NCBI GenBank assembly: GCA_000434175.1
Contig: HF999749.1
Span: 1 to 18,748 of the forward strand
Direction of reading: 5' to 3'
Origin: Mycoplasma sp. CAG:611
Lineage (GTDB): Bacteria; Bacillota_I; Bacilli_A; RF39; UBA660
Length of the DNA: 18,748 bases
Both the position numbers and the translations under genes were made by a program. Below the pieces are notes generated by a model. That model saw only the letters and a program-made list of their open reading frames with translations, searched no databases and was not told where the DNA came from. This document shows, one piece after another, positions 6,189 through 13,358 of the stretch (position 1 is its first letter; the number at the start of each line of letters is the position of its first letter).

Positions 6189-7094
6189 ATGAAGAATAAT
6201 AAAATAATTTTAATCGGAATAATATTAGTTTTATTAACATTATTTGCTATATTTATTCCTAAGAATAATATGGCAAATGATAAATTAGTAGAAGAAGCAA
6301 GCAAAAATGCTAAAAAGAAAGTAACAGATTATAAAAAAATAACAAGTAATTTGGTTTTAAATGAAGATACTTGTTTTAGAAACTATGCTTTTATAAATAA
6401 TAATAGTATTTATATATTTAATCCTGATAAATTAGATGAAGGAATTTTTGAATATAAAAAAGTATATGATATAAAAAACGATATAAAAGCAATGAATATA
6501 ACACCAGATTATGGTTCTGATATAAGGTTTATTGATTATAATGATATGTTATATACACTTAAAGATATAAACTCAGATAATAAAATTAGAAATAGTTATG
6601 ATATGTATTTAAATGCTAATTATGAACTTAGTCCTTATTTAAAATGGGAATATTCTAAAGAATTTCTTGGTAAAAAGATCGATTATGATTTTATGTCTAA
6701 TTATGTTTATGTAAAAGATAACATATTGTATAGATTAAATTATACAAATAACAAGTATCCTACTATTACTAAAGTTGATGGTAATTATGAGGGTGAAAAA
6801 GTAATTAGAATATATAATGAAAGAATTTTAAAAACAGATAAAGCTTTTTATGAAATAGTTAGTTATTTTGATAATAATTTAAATAAAACAATTACTACTA
6901 CGATAAAAATAAATCTATTAACTAAATATTATAACGATGTTTTAACTTTTACATATAAATATGTAATATTAAAAGATTATACTTTAATACCAATAAATGA
7001 TGTTATGATTAATAGGGCTAATGATTATCAATATAATGAATTTATAAGTAGTTTTAATAGTATAAAAGAAGTTCCAAAAGTATTTGAAGAATAA
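6189..7094 (+). CDS. Unrecognised membrane-anchored exported protein
   Basis: I do not recognise this 301-residue protein. It starts with a short basic stretch and a hydrophobic helix (about residues 5-23, IILIGIILVLLTLFAIF). No clear signal-peptidase site or lipobox is visible, so an uncleaved N-terminal anchor with the remainder outside the cell is most likely. The rest is rich in Asn, Tyr, Asp and Lys. Segments such as NNSIYIFNPDKLDEG, RFIDYNDMLYTL and NYVYVKDNILYRL have a recurring strand-like rhythm that could be a beta-propeller or similar all-beta fold. I can name no catalytic motif. GGAGG at 6177-6181 supports the start. The gene has its own promoter and is divergent from the double-HTH regulator, which may control it. 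No terminator is evident before spoVG, which has its own promoter. Confidence 0.75.
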   Translation: MKNNKIILIGIILVLLTLFAIFIPKNNMANDKLVEEASKNAKKKVTDYKKITSNLVLNEDTCFRNYAFINNNSIYIFNPDKLDEGIFEYKKVYDIKNDIKAMNITPDYGSDIRFIDYNDMLYTLKDINSDNKIRNSYDMYLNANYELSPYLKWEYSKEFLGKKIDYDFMSNYVYVKDNILYRLNYTNNKYPTITKVDGNYEGEKVIRIYNERILKTDKAFYEIVSYFDNNLNKTITTTIKINLLTKYYNDVLTFTYKYVILKDYTLIPINDVMINRANDYQYNEFISSFNSIKEVPKVFEE

Positions 7095-7163
7095 ATATTA
7101 ATTAATTATGATAAAAAAATCTTTATTTTTCCTTTGTTAAATGGTAAAAAGTGTCAAAAATAG

Positions 7164-7192
7164 TTGATTTTTAAATAATATTAATATAAAAT
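7164..7192 (+). promoter_or_regulatory. SigA-type promoter of spoVG
   Basis: TTGATT (7164-7169), a 17-base spacer and TAAAAT (7187-7192). Transcription is predicted to start near 7199, at the base of a small hairpin (7199-7218) just upstream of the ribosome binding site. Confidence 0.6.
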
Positions 7193-7198
7193 AAAATT

Positions 7199-7218
7199 AG
7201 AAGCAAGATATGCTTTCT
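7199..7218 (+). promoter_or_regulatory. Stem-loop at the predicted 5' end of the spoVG mRNA
   Basis: AGAAGCA (7199-7205) pairs with TGCTTTCT (7211-7218) with one bulged T, giving 7 bp around a 5-base loop. It starts at the predicted transcription start and ends just before the AAGGAGG box, which it leaves exposed. It may stabilise the mRNA. Confidence 0.4.
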
Positions 7219-7234
7219 AAAGGAGGATATGTAG

Positions 7235-7492
7235 ATGAAGATAACATCAGTAAACGTACGTAAAATTGAAAAAGAAGGATCAAGAATGAAAGGAATAGCA
7301 TCAGTATTACTTGATGAATGTTTTGCAGTTCATGATATTCGTATTATCGAAGGAGATAATGGCTTATTTATAGCAATGCCAAGTAGAAAAACATCTACTG
7401 GAGGATATAGAGATATCGCACATCCAATTAATCCTGAAACACGTACAATGTTTGAAGAAACTATCTTAGAAGCATATAAAAACGCTGAATAA
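7235..7492 (+). CDS. spoVG: Septation/RNA-binding regulator SpoVG
   Basis: An 85-residue SpoVG, recognisable from end to end: an N-terminal strand MKITSVNVRKI, the core SVLLDECFAVHDIRIIEG, the conserved GLFIAMPSRKT with the glycine-rich turn STGGYRDIAHPINPETR, and a C-terminal helix FEETILEAY. In Bacillus it affects asymmetric septation. In non-sporulating Firmicutes such as Staphylococcus and Listeria it is a nucleic-acid-binding regulator of virulence, capsule or motility genes. Its presence therefore does not prove sporulation. An almost perfect AAGGAGG box at 7220-7226 implies high translation. The gene is monocistronic, with its own promoter upstream and a strong hairpin terminator downstream. 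Length matches the family (about 85-100), with a short C-terminal tail. Confidence 0.97.
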   Translation: MKITSVNVRKIEKEGSRMKGIASVLLDECFAVHDIRIIEGDNGLFIAMPSRKTSTGGYRDIAHPINPETRTMFEETILEAYKNAE

Positions 7493-7503
7493 TATAGTTT
7501 ATT

Positions 7504-7533
7504 AAGATATAAGTTTTGCTTGTATCTTTTTAT
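7504..7533 (+). terminator. Rho-independent terminator after spoVG
   Basis: A 10-bp stem, AAGATATAAG (7504-7513) and CTTGTATCTT (7519-7528), with one U-G pair and a 5-base loop, runs into TTTTATTT. It separates spoVG from the prfB promoter, whose -35 begins at 7534. Confidence 0.82.
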
Positions 7534-7562
7534 TTGCAAAAATATAAAAAAAATAATATAAT
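7534..7562 (+). promoter_or_regulatory. SigA-type promoter of prfB
   Basis: TTGCAA (7534-7539), a 17-base spacer and consensus TATAAT (7557-7562), about 30 bases before the prfB start codon at 7593. The promoter follows directly on the spoVG terminator. Confidence 0.72.
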
Positions 7563-7592
7563 TTATATATAAGTATAGAAAGAGTGATAAAT

Positions 7593-8685
7593 ATGGAAAT
7601 AAAAGAAATTAATAATATTTATAATAACTTTGATAAACAAATAAATGATTTTTGGAGGTCTCTTTGACTTTGATAAAAAAGAAGAAAAAATAAAAAAATT
7701 AGAAGAAATAACAAAAGAAAGTAATTTTTGGGATGATGTTTCTTTAGCAAATAAAAAAATTACGGAATTAAATAATTTAAAAAAAGAAATTAATAATATT
7801 TGTTCTTTAAAAGAAAAAATAAATAATAATTTAGAAATATTATCATTATTAAAAAATGAGAATGATGAAGAACTACAAAAATTAGTAGAAGAAGATATAG
7901 AAAATATAAAAAAATCATTAGAAGAATTAAAATTAGAACTTTATTTAAATCATGAATACGATCATAAAAATTGTATTTTAGAAATTCATGCGGGAGCAGG
8001 AGGAACAGAAAGTTGTGATTGGGCTTCGATGCTTTATAGAATGTATCTTAGATATTGTGAAAAAAAAGGATATAAAGTTACTGTTTTAGATTATCAAGAT
8101 GGGGATGAAGCTGGGATAAAAAAATGTACTCTTTCTATTGAAGGAAAAGATGCATATGGTTATTTAAAATGTGAAAAAGGTGTTCATAGACTTGTAAGAT
8201 TATCTCCATTTGATGCTAATCATAAAAGACATACATCTTTTGCATCAGTTGATGTGACTCCTGAATTTGATGAAAAAATAGATATAGTTATTAAGGATGA
8301 AGATTTAAAAATAGATGTTTACCATTCAAGTGGAGCAGGAGGACAAAGTGTTAATACAACAGACTCTGCAGTTAGAATAACACATTTACCTACTAAAATA
8401 GTAGTTACTTGTCAAAATGAAAGAAGTCAATTAAAAAATAAAGAAAAAGCACTTGAAATATTAAAAAATAAATTAAAAATGATTGAAATAGAACGTCAAG
8501 AAGAAAAACTTAATAATTTAAAACAAGATAATAAAAATATTGAATTTGGTTCACAAATAAGAAGTTATGTAATGCATCCTTATTCATTAGTTAAAGATCA
8601 TCGTACTTCTTGTGAAACAAGTAATGTTTCTAAAGTATTAGATGGTGATTTAGATATGTTTATAGAAGAATATTTAAGGAGTTAG
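7593..8685 (+). CDS. prfB: Peptide chain release factor 2 with +1 programmed frameshift
   Basis: RF2 recognises UAA and UGA stop codons and triggers peptide release on the ribosome. The start is ATG 7593, after an AAAGAGTG box. The first 24 codons end at CTT followed by in-frame UGA (7665-7667); a +1 slip on CTT resumes at GAC 7666 and gives about 363 residues, the usual RF2 length. Key parts are present: the codon-recognition tripeptide SPF (about 204-206), which distinguishes RF2 from RF1, and the catalytic GGQ (about 249-251) inside SSGAGGQSVNTTDSAV. A continuous frame from ATG 7645 exists but would remove the conserved N-terminus and has no proper ribosome binding site, so it is not the real start. 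RF2 adjusts its own level: when scarce, UGA is read slowly and frameshifting rises. A YitT gene follows after 2 bases. Confidence 0.97.
7654..7668 (+). promoter_or_regulatory. prfB +1 recoding signal
   Basis: An internal Shine-Dalgarno-like GGAGG (7654-7658), three bases (TCT), the slippery codon CTT (7662-7664) and UGA followed by C (7665-7668). This is the same arrangement as the classical RF2 autoregulatory frameshift site, with the weak UGA-C stop context kept. Confidence 0.95.
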
Positions 8686-8687
8686 TT

Positions 8688-9554
8688 ATGGAAAATAAAG
8701 AAAATATAATAAAACAAATTTATAAAAAACATAAAGTTAAAAGATATTTAACTTTACTTTTAGGACTATTTATTTGTGCGGTATCATTTAATTTATTCAT
8801 TTTTCCAAATAATATAGTTTTTGGAGGAGTAAGTGGTATTAGTATTATTGTTACAAAATTTTTTGATATATCTGCTTCAACATTTATTTTAATATCATCA
8901 GTTATTTTACTTGTTGTAAGTTATATATTTTTAGGAAAAGAAAAAACAAAAGGTTCAGTTGTAGGTTCAATTTTATTACCTGTTTTTATAAGTTTGACTG
9001 AAAATATAGGAAAAATATTGGTAATTGATGCAAGCGACCAATTACTTCTTGCAATTGTTGGAGGAGTTTTATATGGCCTTGGAGCAGGGCTTGTTTTTAA
9101 AGCAGGATATACAACTGGAGGAACAGATGTTTTAAATCAAATAATGAATAAATATGCTAAAACATCAATTGGAACATCAATGCTTATTGTAGATGGAATG
9201 ATAGTGTTATCAGGAGCATTTGTTTTTGGATGGACTAAGTTTATGTATGCTATTATTGTTTTATATATAATTAGTATTTTAACTGATAAAGTATTGCTTG
9301 GTATATCTTCTTCTAAAGCATTTTATATAATTACATCAAAACCAAATGAAATATCAGATTATGTAATTAATGAATTATCTCATAGTGTTACTGTAATTGA
9401 TGCTAAAGGAGGATATTCAAAACAAAAAAATCCAATTCTTTTTACAGTAGTACCTACAAAAGAATACTATAAATTAAAAGCAGGTATTAATGAAATAGAT
9501 AAAAATGCTTTCTTTACTGCAGTTGATGCTTATGAAGTATTGGGTGGTGAATAA
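8688..9554 (+). CDS. YitT family membrane protein (first of a tandem pair)
   Basis: A 288-residue YitT-family protein: an N-terminal membrane domain (DUF161-type) of about five to six helices up to about residue 205, then a soluble DUF2179-type C-terminal domain (about 212-286). Typical family features are the start YLTLLLGLFICAVSFNLFIFP, the loop GGVSGISIIV, a glycine-rich helix ending KAGYTTGGTDVLNQI, and C-terminal YIITSKPNEISDYVINEL and VVPTKEYYKLK. The biochemical role of the family is not established; transport has been suggested. The gene starts 2 bases after prfB, with its AGGAG box inside the prfB end, and overlaps the next YitT gene by one base (TAATG), so it is tightly coupled on both sides. 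As I recall, Bacillus subtilis also has a YitT homologue (yvjA) near ftsEX and prfB, so the neighbourhood may be ancestral. Confidence 0.94.
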   Translation: MENKENIIKQIYKKHKVKRYLTLLLGLFICAVSFNLFIFPNNIVFGGVSGISIIVTKFFDISASTFILISSVILLVVSYIFLGKEKTKGSVVGSILLPVFISLTENIGKILVIDASDQLLLAIVGGVLYGLGAGLVFKAGYTTGGTDVLNQIMNKYAKTSIGTSMLIVDGMIVLSGAFVFGWTKFMYAIIVLYIISILTDKVLLGISSSKAFYIITSKPNEISDYVINELSHSVTVIDAKGGYSKQKNPILFTVVPTKEYYKLKAGINEIDKNAFFTAVDAYEVLGGE

Positions 9555-10450
9555 TGAAAGATAATATAATTGATACAATTAGTAAAAGAAATTATATAAA
9601 AAGATATTTACTTTTAACTATAGGGTTATTAATTTCTGCAATAAACTATAATTTACTTGTTTTACCTCTTGAAATTGTATGTGGTGGTACAAGTGGAATA
9701 GCTACAATATTAAATTATTTATTAAATTTAGAACCATCTTTAATTATCTTTTTTCAATCATTTATTTTACTAATTTTATGTTTTTGTTTTTTAGGAATAG
9801 ATGATACAACAGCAATGGCTTATATTACAATAGTATATCCTTTATTTATTAGAGCAACTTCAGGAATAAATGAAATTTTTATAATAAATCATGAAGATAT
9901 TCTTCTTTTATCCATATTTATTGGAATTTTAACAGGAATATCTAATGGAATTATTTTTAAAACAGGTCTTAATAATGGAGGATATGGTGTTTTATCAAAA
10001 ATAATTTCAAATAAAAAGAAAGCTTCAATAACCAAATCAAATATGATTATAAATTCTATTATTGTTTTAGCAGGAGGAGCAGTATTTGGTATTAATAAGG
10101 TTTTATATGCTATTATAATATTAATTATTCAAAAAAATGTAAGTGATAAAATTGTGCTAGGAATATCTAAAAATAAAACAATTATTATTGTTAGTTCTAA
10201 GTATGAAGAAATATGTAATTATTTAAATCATGAATTAAAGCATGATGTAACTATTTTTAATACTAAGGGTAAATATACAAATAGTAAACAAAAAACAATA
10301 ATGAGTGTTATTCCTACGAAAGAATATATAATTATTAAAGAAATAATAAAAGATATAGATAAAAATGCTTTTGTCATAGTATGTGATAGTTATGAAACAA
10401 GGAATCAAGATAGGTTATTAAAAAAAGGAAAAATGGCAAATAAAATGTAA
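9554..10450 (+). CDS. YitT family membrane protein, divergent second copy
   Basis: A 298-residue paralogue of the preceding protein with the same plan: membrane helices to about residue 210, then a DUF2179-type domain (IIVSSKYEEICNYLNHEL, SVIPTKEYIIIKEII). The N-terminal loop GGTSGIATIL is kept. The central GGTDVLNQ motif of the first copy is changed to NNGGYGVLSK, replacing the Thr-Asp pair, and the C-terminal domain has more Asn, Ile and Lys. A basic tail of about 15 residues (NQDRLLKKGKMANK) is extra. Its start codon overlaps the stop codon of the first copy, so the two are probably made in similar amounts and could form a heteromer. It is the last gene before a 100-base gap and ftsE. Family membership is clear; function is not. 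Confidence 0.92.
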   Translation: MKDNIIDTISKRNYIKRYLLLTIGLLISAINYNLLVLPLEIVCGGTSGIATILNYLLNLEPSLIIFFQSFILLILCFCFLGIDDTTAMAYITIVYPLFIRATSGINEIFIINHEDILLLSIFIGILTGISNGIIFKTGLNNGGYGVLSKIISNKKKASITKSNMIINSIIVLAGGAVFGINKVLYAIIILIIQKNVSDKIVLGISKNKTIIIVSSKYEEICNYLNHELKHDVTIFNTKGKYTNSKQKTIMSVIPTKEYIIIKEIIKDIDKNAFVIVCDSYETRNQDRLLKKGKMANKM

Positions 10451-10553
10451 AAAATACATGAAATTTATATCTTAAGTTAGGTATAATTAAATTTTAATGA
10501 TATAATTATTATATAACGTAATTAAAAAATATTAAAATAAGGTGGTGTTATGA

Positions 10554-11252
10554 TTGAAAATAATTACAATAAAAAATGTATTTAAAACATATCCAAATGG
10601 AGTTGGAGCAATATATGATTTAAATTTAGATATTGAAAAAGGAGAATTTGTTTTCATTATCGGAGGAAGTGGAAGTGGAAAATCTACTTTAATAAAAATG
10701 CTTTATAGAGAAGAAAAACCTACTCGTGGAGAAATAATTCTTGGAGGAGTTAATGTAGGAAAATTAAAAAATGCTAAAGTATATAAATTAAGAAGAAAAA
10801 TTGGCGTAGTATTCCAAGATTATAAATTACTTCCTAAATTAACTGTATATGAAAACATAGCATTTGCTCTTGAAGTAACTGGGGCTGATACTAAAGACAT
10901 AAGAAAAAGGGTTATTGAAGTTTTAGAACAAGTAGGATTAAAACATAAAGCTAAATCTTATCCTGATAAATTGTCTGGTGGAGAGCAACAAAGAGTAGCA
11001 ATAGCAAGAGCAATAGTTAATAATCCTAAAATATTAATATGTGATGAACCTACAGGAAATCTAGATCCCGTTATTAGTATGGAAATAATGGAAATTTTAG
11101 ATAAAATTAATAAAGATTTAGGAACAACAATTCTTATGGTTACACACGATCATGAAATAGTTAATAAAATGAAAAAAAGAGTTTTAGTTTTAAAAGATGG
11201 TAGACTTGTAAAAGATTATAAAGAGGGGGAATATAAAGATGAAGTTTTTTAG
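10554..11252 (+). CDS. ftsE: Cell division ATP-binding protein FtsE
   Basis: A 232-residue ABC ATPase that pairs with FtsX to control cell-wall hydrolases at the membrane. All ATPase elements are intact: Walker A GGSGSGKST (37-45), Q-loop Gln88 (VVFQDYKLLPKLTVYEN, a typical FtsE stretch), signature LSGGEQQ (140-146), Walker B ILICDE (160-165) with catalytic Glu165, and the switch His198 (THDH). The FtsE-specific IKMLYREEKPTRGEI is present. The start is a TTG at 10554, with AAGGTGG about 8 bases upstream. An ATG at 10550 is out of frame and would give only 11 codons. It overlaps ftsX by 14 bases. I see no convincing promoter in the 103-base gap upstream, though TATAAT-like boxes occur at 10482 and 10501. 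Confidence 0.97.
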   Translation: MKIITIKNVFKTYPNGVGAIYDLNLDIEKGEFVFIIGGSGSGKSTLIKMLYREEKPTRGEIILGGVNVGKLKNAKVYKLRRKIGVVFQDYKLLPKLTVYENIAFALEVTGADTKDIRKRVIEVLEQVGLKHKAKSYPDKLSGGEQQRVAIARAIVNNPKILICDEPTGNLDPVISMEIMEILDKINKDLGTTILMVTHDHEIVNKMKKRVLVLKDGRLVKDYKEGEYKDEVF

Positions 11253-12144
11253 AATGATAGGAAGAAGTATAAGAGATGCTTTTAAAAGTGTAATTAGAAA
11301 CTTTAGTTTATCTTTAGCATCAATATCATGTATAACAATTACTTTAATAATAATAGGTTCTACTCTTATAATAGCAAAAAATGTAGATAATTTTGCCACA
11401 TTGATTAAAGAAGATGTAACGGTAGTAACATTTTTTGATAATAGTTTAACAAAAGAACAAGAAGAAGAAATAATAACAAAAATTAAAGCAATTGAAAATG
11501 TTGATGTTTCTTCATGTGAGTATACTTCAAAACAAGACATAAAAAACAAAATGGAAAGTGAAAAAAATGAGATATCTAAAATCCTTTCAACATGGAATGA
11601 TAGTGAAAATCCTTTAATGGATACTTATACATTAAAAGTTAAAGATATAAATGATATTAAAAAAACAGTAAACGAAATAGAAAATATTAAAGGTGTAGAA
11701 AGTGTATCATATGGAGAAGGAATAGTAGAACAACTTGTAAAAGCATTTGATAAAGTTGAAAAAATCACTTTAGTTGTAGGCTTAGCACTTATTTTAGTTA
11801 CAATATTTTTAATTATTAATACAATTAAATTAACAATTTTTTCAAGACAAAAAGAAATATCAATAATGCGTTTAGTAGGAGCTAGTAATTCTAGAATAAA
11901 AATTCCTTTTATAATTGAAGGTGTAATTTTAGGTATAATCGGATCAATTATTCCTGTACTTACAATGACATATGGTTATCAAGCATTATATCAATCATTA
12001 AAAGGACAATTATTCTCTCCAATTATTAGATTAGTACATCCAATGCCATTTACTATTCAAATATCATTATTAATCGTACTTGTTGGTATGTTAGTAGGTA
12101 TGATAGGGTCTGCAAGGGCAGTAAGGAGGTATATAAAAATATAA
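11239..12144 (+). CDS. ftsX: Cell division protein FtsX
   Basis: A 301-residue membrane partner of FtsE with the four-helix FtsX plan. TM1 is at about 23-46, a large extracellular loop at 47-172 contains the sensor domain, and TM2 (176-200), TM3 (222-246) and TM4 (273-293) follow. The cytoplasmic segment SRQKEISIMRLVGASN (about 202-217) is the coupling-helix motif of FtsX/MacB-type permeases that contacts the ATPase. The extracellular loop should contact and activate a peptidoglycan hydrolase; the next gene encodes exactly such a protein. The ATG at 11239 lies within the end of ftsE, preceded by a GAGGGGG box, and the stop overlaps the next start by one base (TAATG). The whole unit is therefore translationally coupled and the three products probably form one complex. 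Confidence 0.96.
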   Translation: MKFFRMIGRSIRDAFKSVIRNFSLSLASISCITITLIIIGSTLIIAKNVDNFATLIKEDVTVVTFFDNSLTKEQEEEIITKIKAIENVDVSSCEYTSKQDIKNKMESEKNEISKILSTWNDSENPLMDTYTLKVKDINDIKKTVNEIENIKGVESVSYGEGIVEQLVKAFDKVEKITLVVGLALILVTIFLIINTIKLTIFSRQKEISIMRLVGASNSRIKIPFIIEGVILGIIGSIIPVLTMTYGYQALYQSLKGQLFSPIIRLVHPMPFTIQISLLIVLVGMLVGMIGSARAVRRYIKI

Positions 12145-13331
12145 TGAAGAAAAAAAGTATTATAATATTTTTATTACTAATTCTTTTTACAACTCCTCAA
12201 ATAGTAAATGTTAATGCAATGACAATAAATGATTATAAAAGACAACTTGAAGATTTAAAAAAAGAAAAAGAAGAAAATGAAAAAAATAAAGAAAAAATTA
12301 AAAAACAAGTTGAAGAAGCAAAACAAGAAATAAATAGAATTGGAGAAGAAATAGTATTAAAAGGTCAAGAACAAGAAGCTATAAGTCAACAAATAACAAA
12401 AAATCAACTTGACGTTCAAGAAAAGAAAGAACAAATTAAAGATTTAATCGTTTTTACTCAAAAATCAAATAGTGATAATTTTTACTTAAAATATTTATTT
12501 GGCGCAGAAAACTTTACAGATTTTATTTATAGAGTTTCTATCGTTCAACAACTTACTAAAAAAAATGATGAACTAATGGTTCAAATGAACGACTTAATAG
12601 AAGAAGGAAAAACTAAAAACAAACAATTAGATCAAGCAAAAAAAGAGTTAAAAGCAAAAGAAAAACAAGTTCAATCAACAATAGCAAGTTTAGGTACAAA
12701 ATTAAGTGGTTATATGGATGAATCTTATACAATAGATGATGAAATTAAACTTATCGAAGGAAATATTTCCTTTTATAGAAGTTTAGGGTGTAAAGATGAC
12801 CAAAGTTTATCAACATGTACTAACACAGTGCCAGTTGATATTAACTTTGTATTACCTTTAAAAAGTGCTGTTATAACAGATTATTATGGATATAGAAGTA
12901 GTCCATGTTATGGATGTTCTACATTTCATAAAGGAATAGATTTGGGAGGAAATAGATTAGGAACACCAGTTTATGCAGTTGCAGCAGGTTATGTTTCTGA
13001 TGTTACCACTAGATTATCGTGTGGAGGAAATGTTATAACTTTAAATCATATTGTTAATGGGAAATATTATACAACAAGATATTGGCATTTATATAAATAT
13101 AATGTTAAAAAAGGTGATGTTGTAGCCAAAGGACAAAAAATAGGAGAAGTTGGTGGAGATCCATCTGTTACAACATATGACCATTGTTCGACTGGGGCAC
13201 ATCTTCATTTTGAAGTTGCAAACGGACATTATCTTGGATTAGCAGGTAGTCAGTCATATCAATATTATTCTACTTATTTAAATAGTATTTTTAATCCACA
13301 AGACTTAATTAATATTCCATATAGATGGTAA
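12144..13331 (+). CDS. Secreted coiled-coil M23 peptidase, likely FtsEX effector
   Basis: A 395-residue secreted peptidoglycan hydrolase. Residues 1-25 are a signal peptide (basic start, hydrophobic core, VNVNA before the cut). About 28-215 is a Lys/Glu/Gln-rich coiled coil of the type by which EnvC, PcsB and CwlO are held by FtsX. About 235-390 is an M23 LytM domain. Zinc ligands fit H262 and D266 (HKGIDLG) and H355 (HLHFEV), with catalytic histidines H315 (YWHLY) and H353, so the enzyme looks active. EnvC itself is a degenerate activator, so this protein probably cuts the wall directly, under FtsEX control. Six cysteines surround or lie in the catalytic domain (216, 225, 255, 258, 293, 348), suggesting disulfides. 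It overlaps ftsX by one base and ends at a bidirectional terminator. Confidence 0.94.
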   Translation: MKKKSIIIFLLLILFTTPQIVNVNAMTINDYKRQLEDLKKEKEENEKNKEKIKKQVEEAKQEINRIGEEIVLKGQEQEAISQQITKNQLDVQEKKEQIKDLIVFTQKSNSDNFYLKYLFGAENFTDFIYRVSIVQQLTKKNDELMVQMNDLIEEGKTKNKQLDQAKKELKAKEKQVQSTIASLGTKLSGYMDESYTIDDEIKLIEGNISFYRSLGCKDDQSLSTCTNTVPVDINFVLPLKSAVITDYYGYRSSPCYGCSTFHKGIDLGGNRLGTPVYAVAAGYVSDVTTRLSCGGNVITLNHIVNGKYYTTRYWHLYKYNVKKGDVVAKGQKIGEVGGDPSVTTYDHCSTGAHLHFEVANGHYLGLAGSQSYQYYSTYLNSIFNPQDLINIPYRW

Positions 13332-13332
13332 A

Positions 13333-13358
13333 AAAAATATAGGATTTCCTATATTTTT
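13333..13358. terminator. Bidirectional terminator between the M23 peptidase and FemAB genes
   Basis: An 11-bp perfect stem (13333-13343 with 13348-13358, centred on TATAGG and CCTATA) around a 4-base loop, with A and T runs on the two sides giving U tracts on either strand. It lies at the end of the M23 gene, and the stop codon of the minus-strand gene is at its other edge. Confidence 0.85.

Noticed and set aside
6065..6304. Minus-strand hydrophobic open frame of 79 codons
   Set aside because: It runs across the promoter and the start of the exported-protein gene, has no ribosome binding site, and its hydrophobicity mirrors the signal-anchor coding sequence on the other strand.
7095..7163. 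Possible terminator after the exported-protein gene
   Set aside because: The sequence around 7115-7130 has A and T runs but no stable paired stem.
7645..8685. prfB starting at ATG 7645 in the main frame
   Set aside because: It lacks a correctly placed ribosome binding site (the GGAGG lies after it), drops the conserved N-terminus and ignores the classical CTT-UGA-C recoding site reached from ATG 7593.
11190..11549. Minus-strand open frame of 119 codons opposite ftsX
   Set aside because: It is antisense to the well-supported ftsE/ftsX coding region, shows no family motif and has no initiation signals. Similar frames opposite the DUF3137, enolase and spoVG genes were dropped for the same reason.
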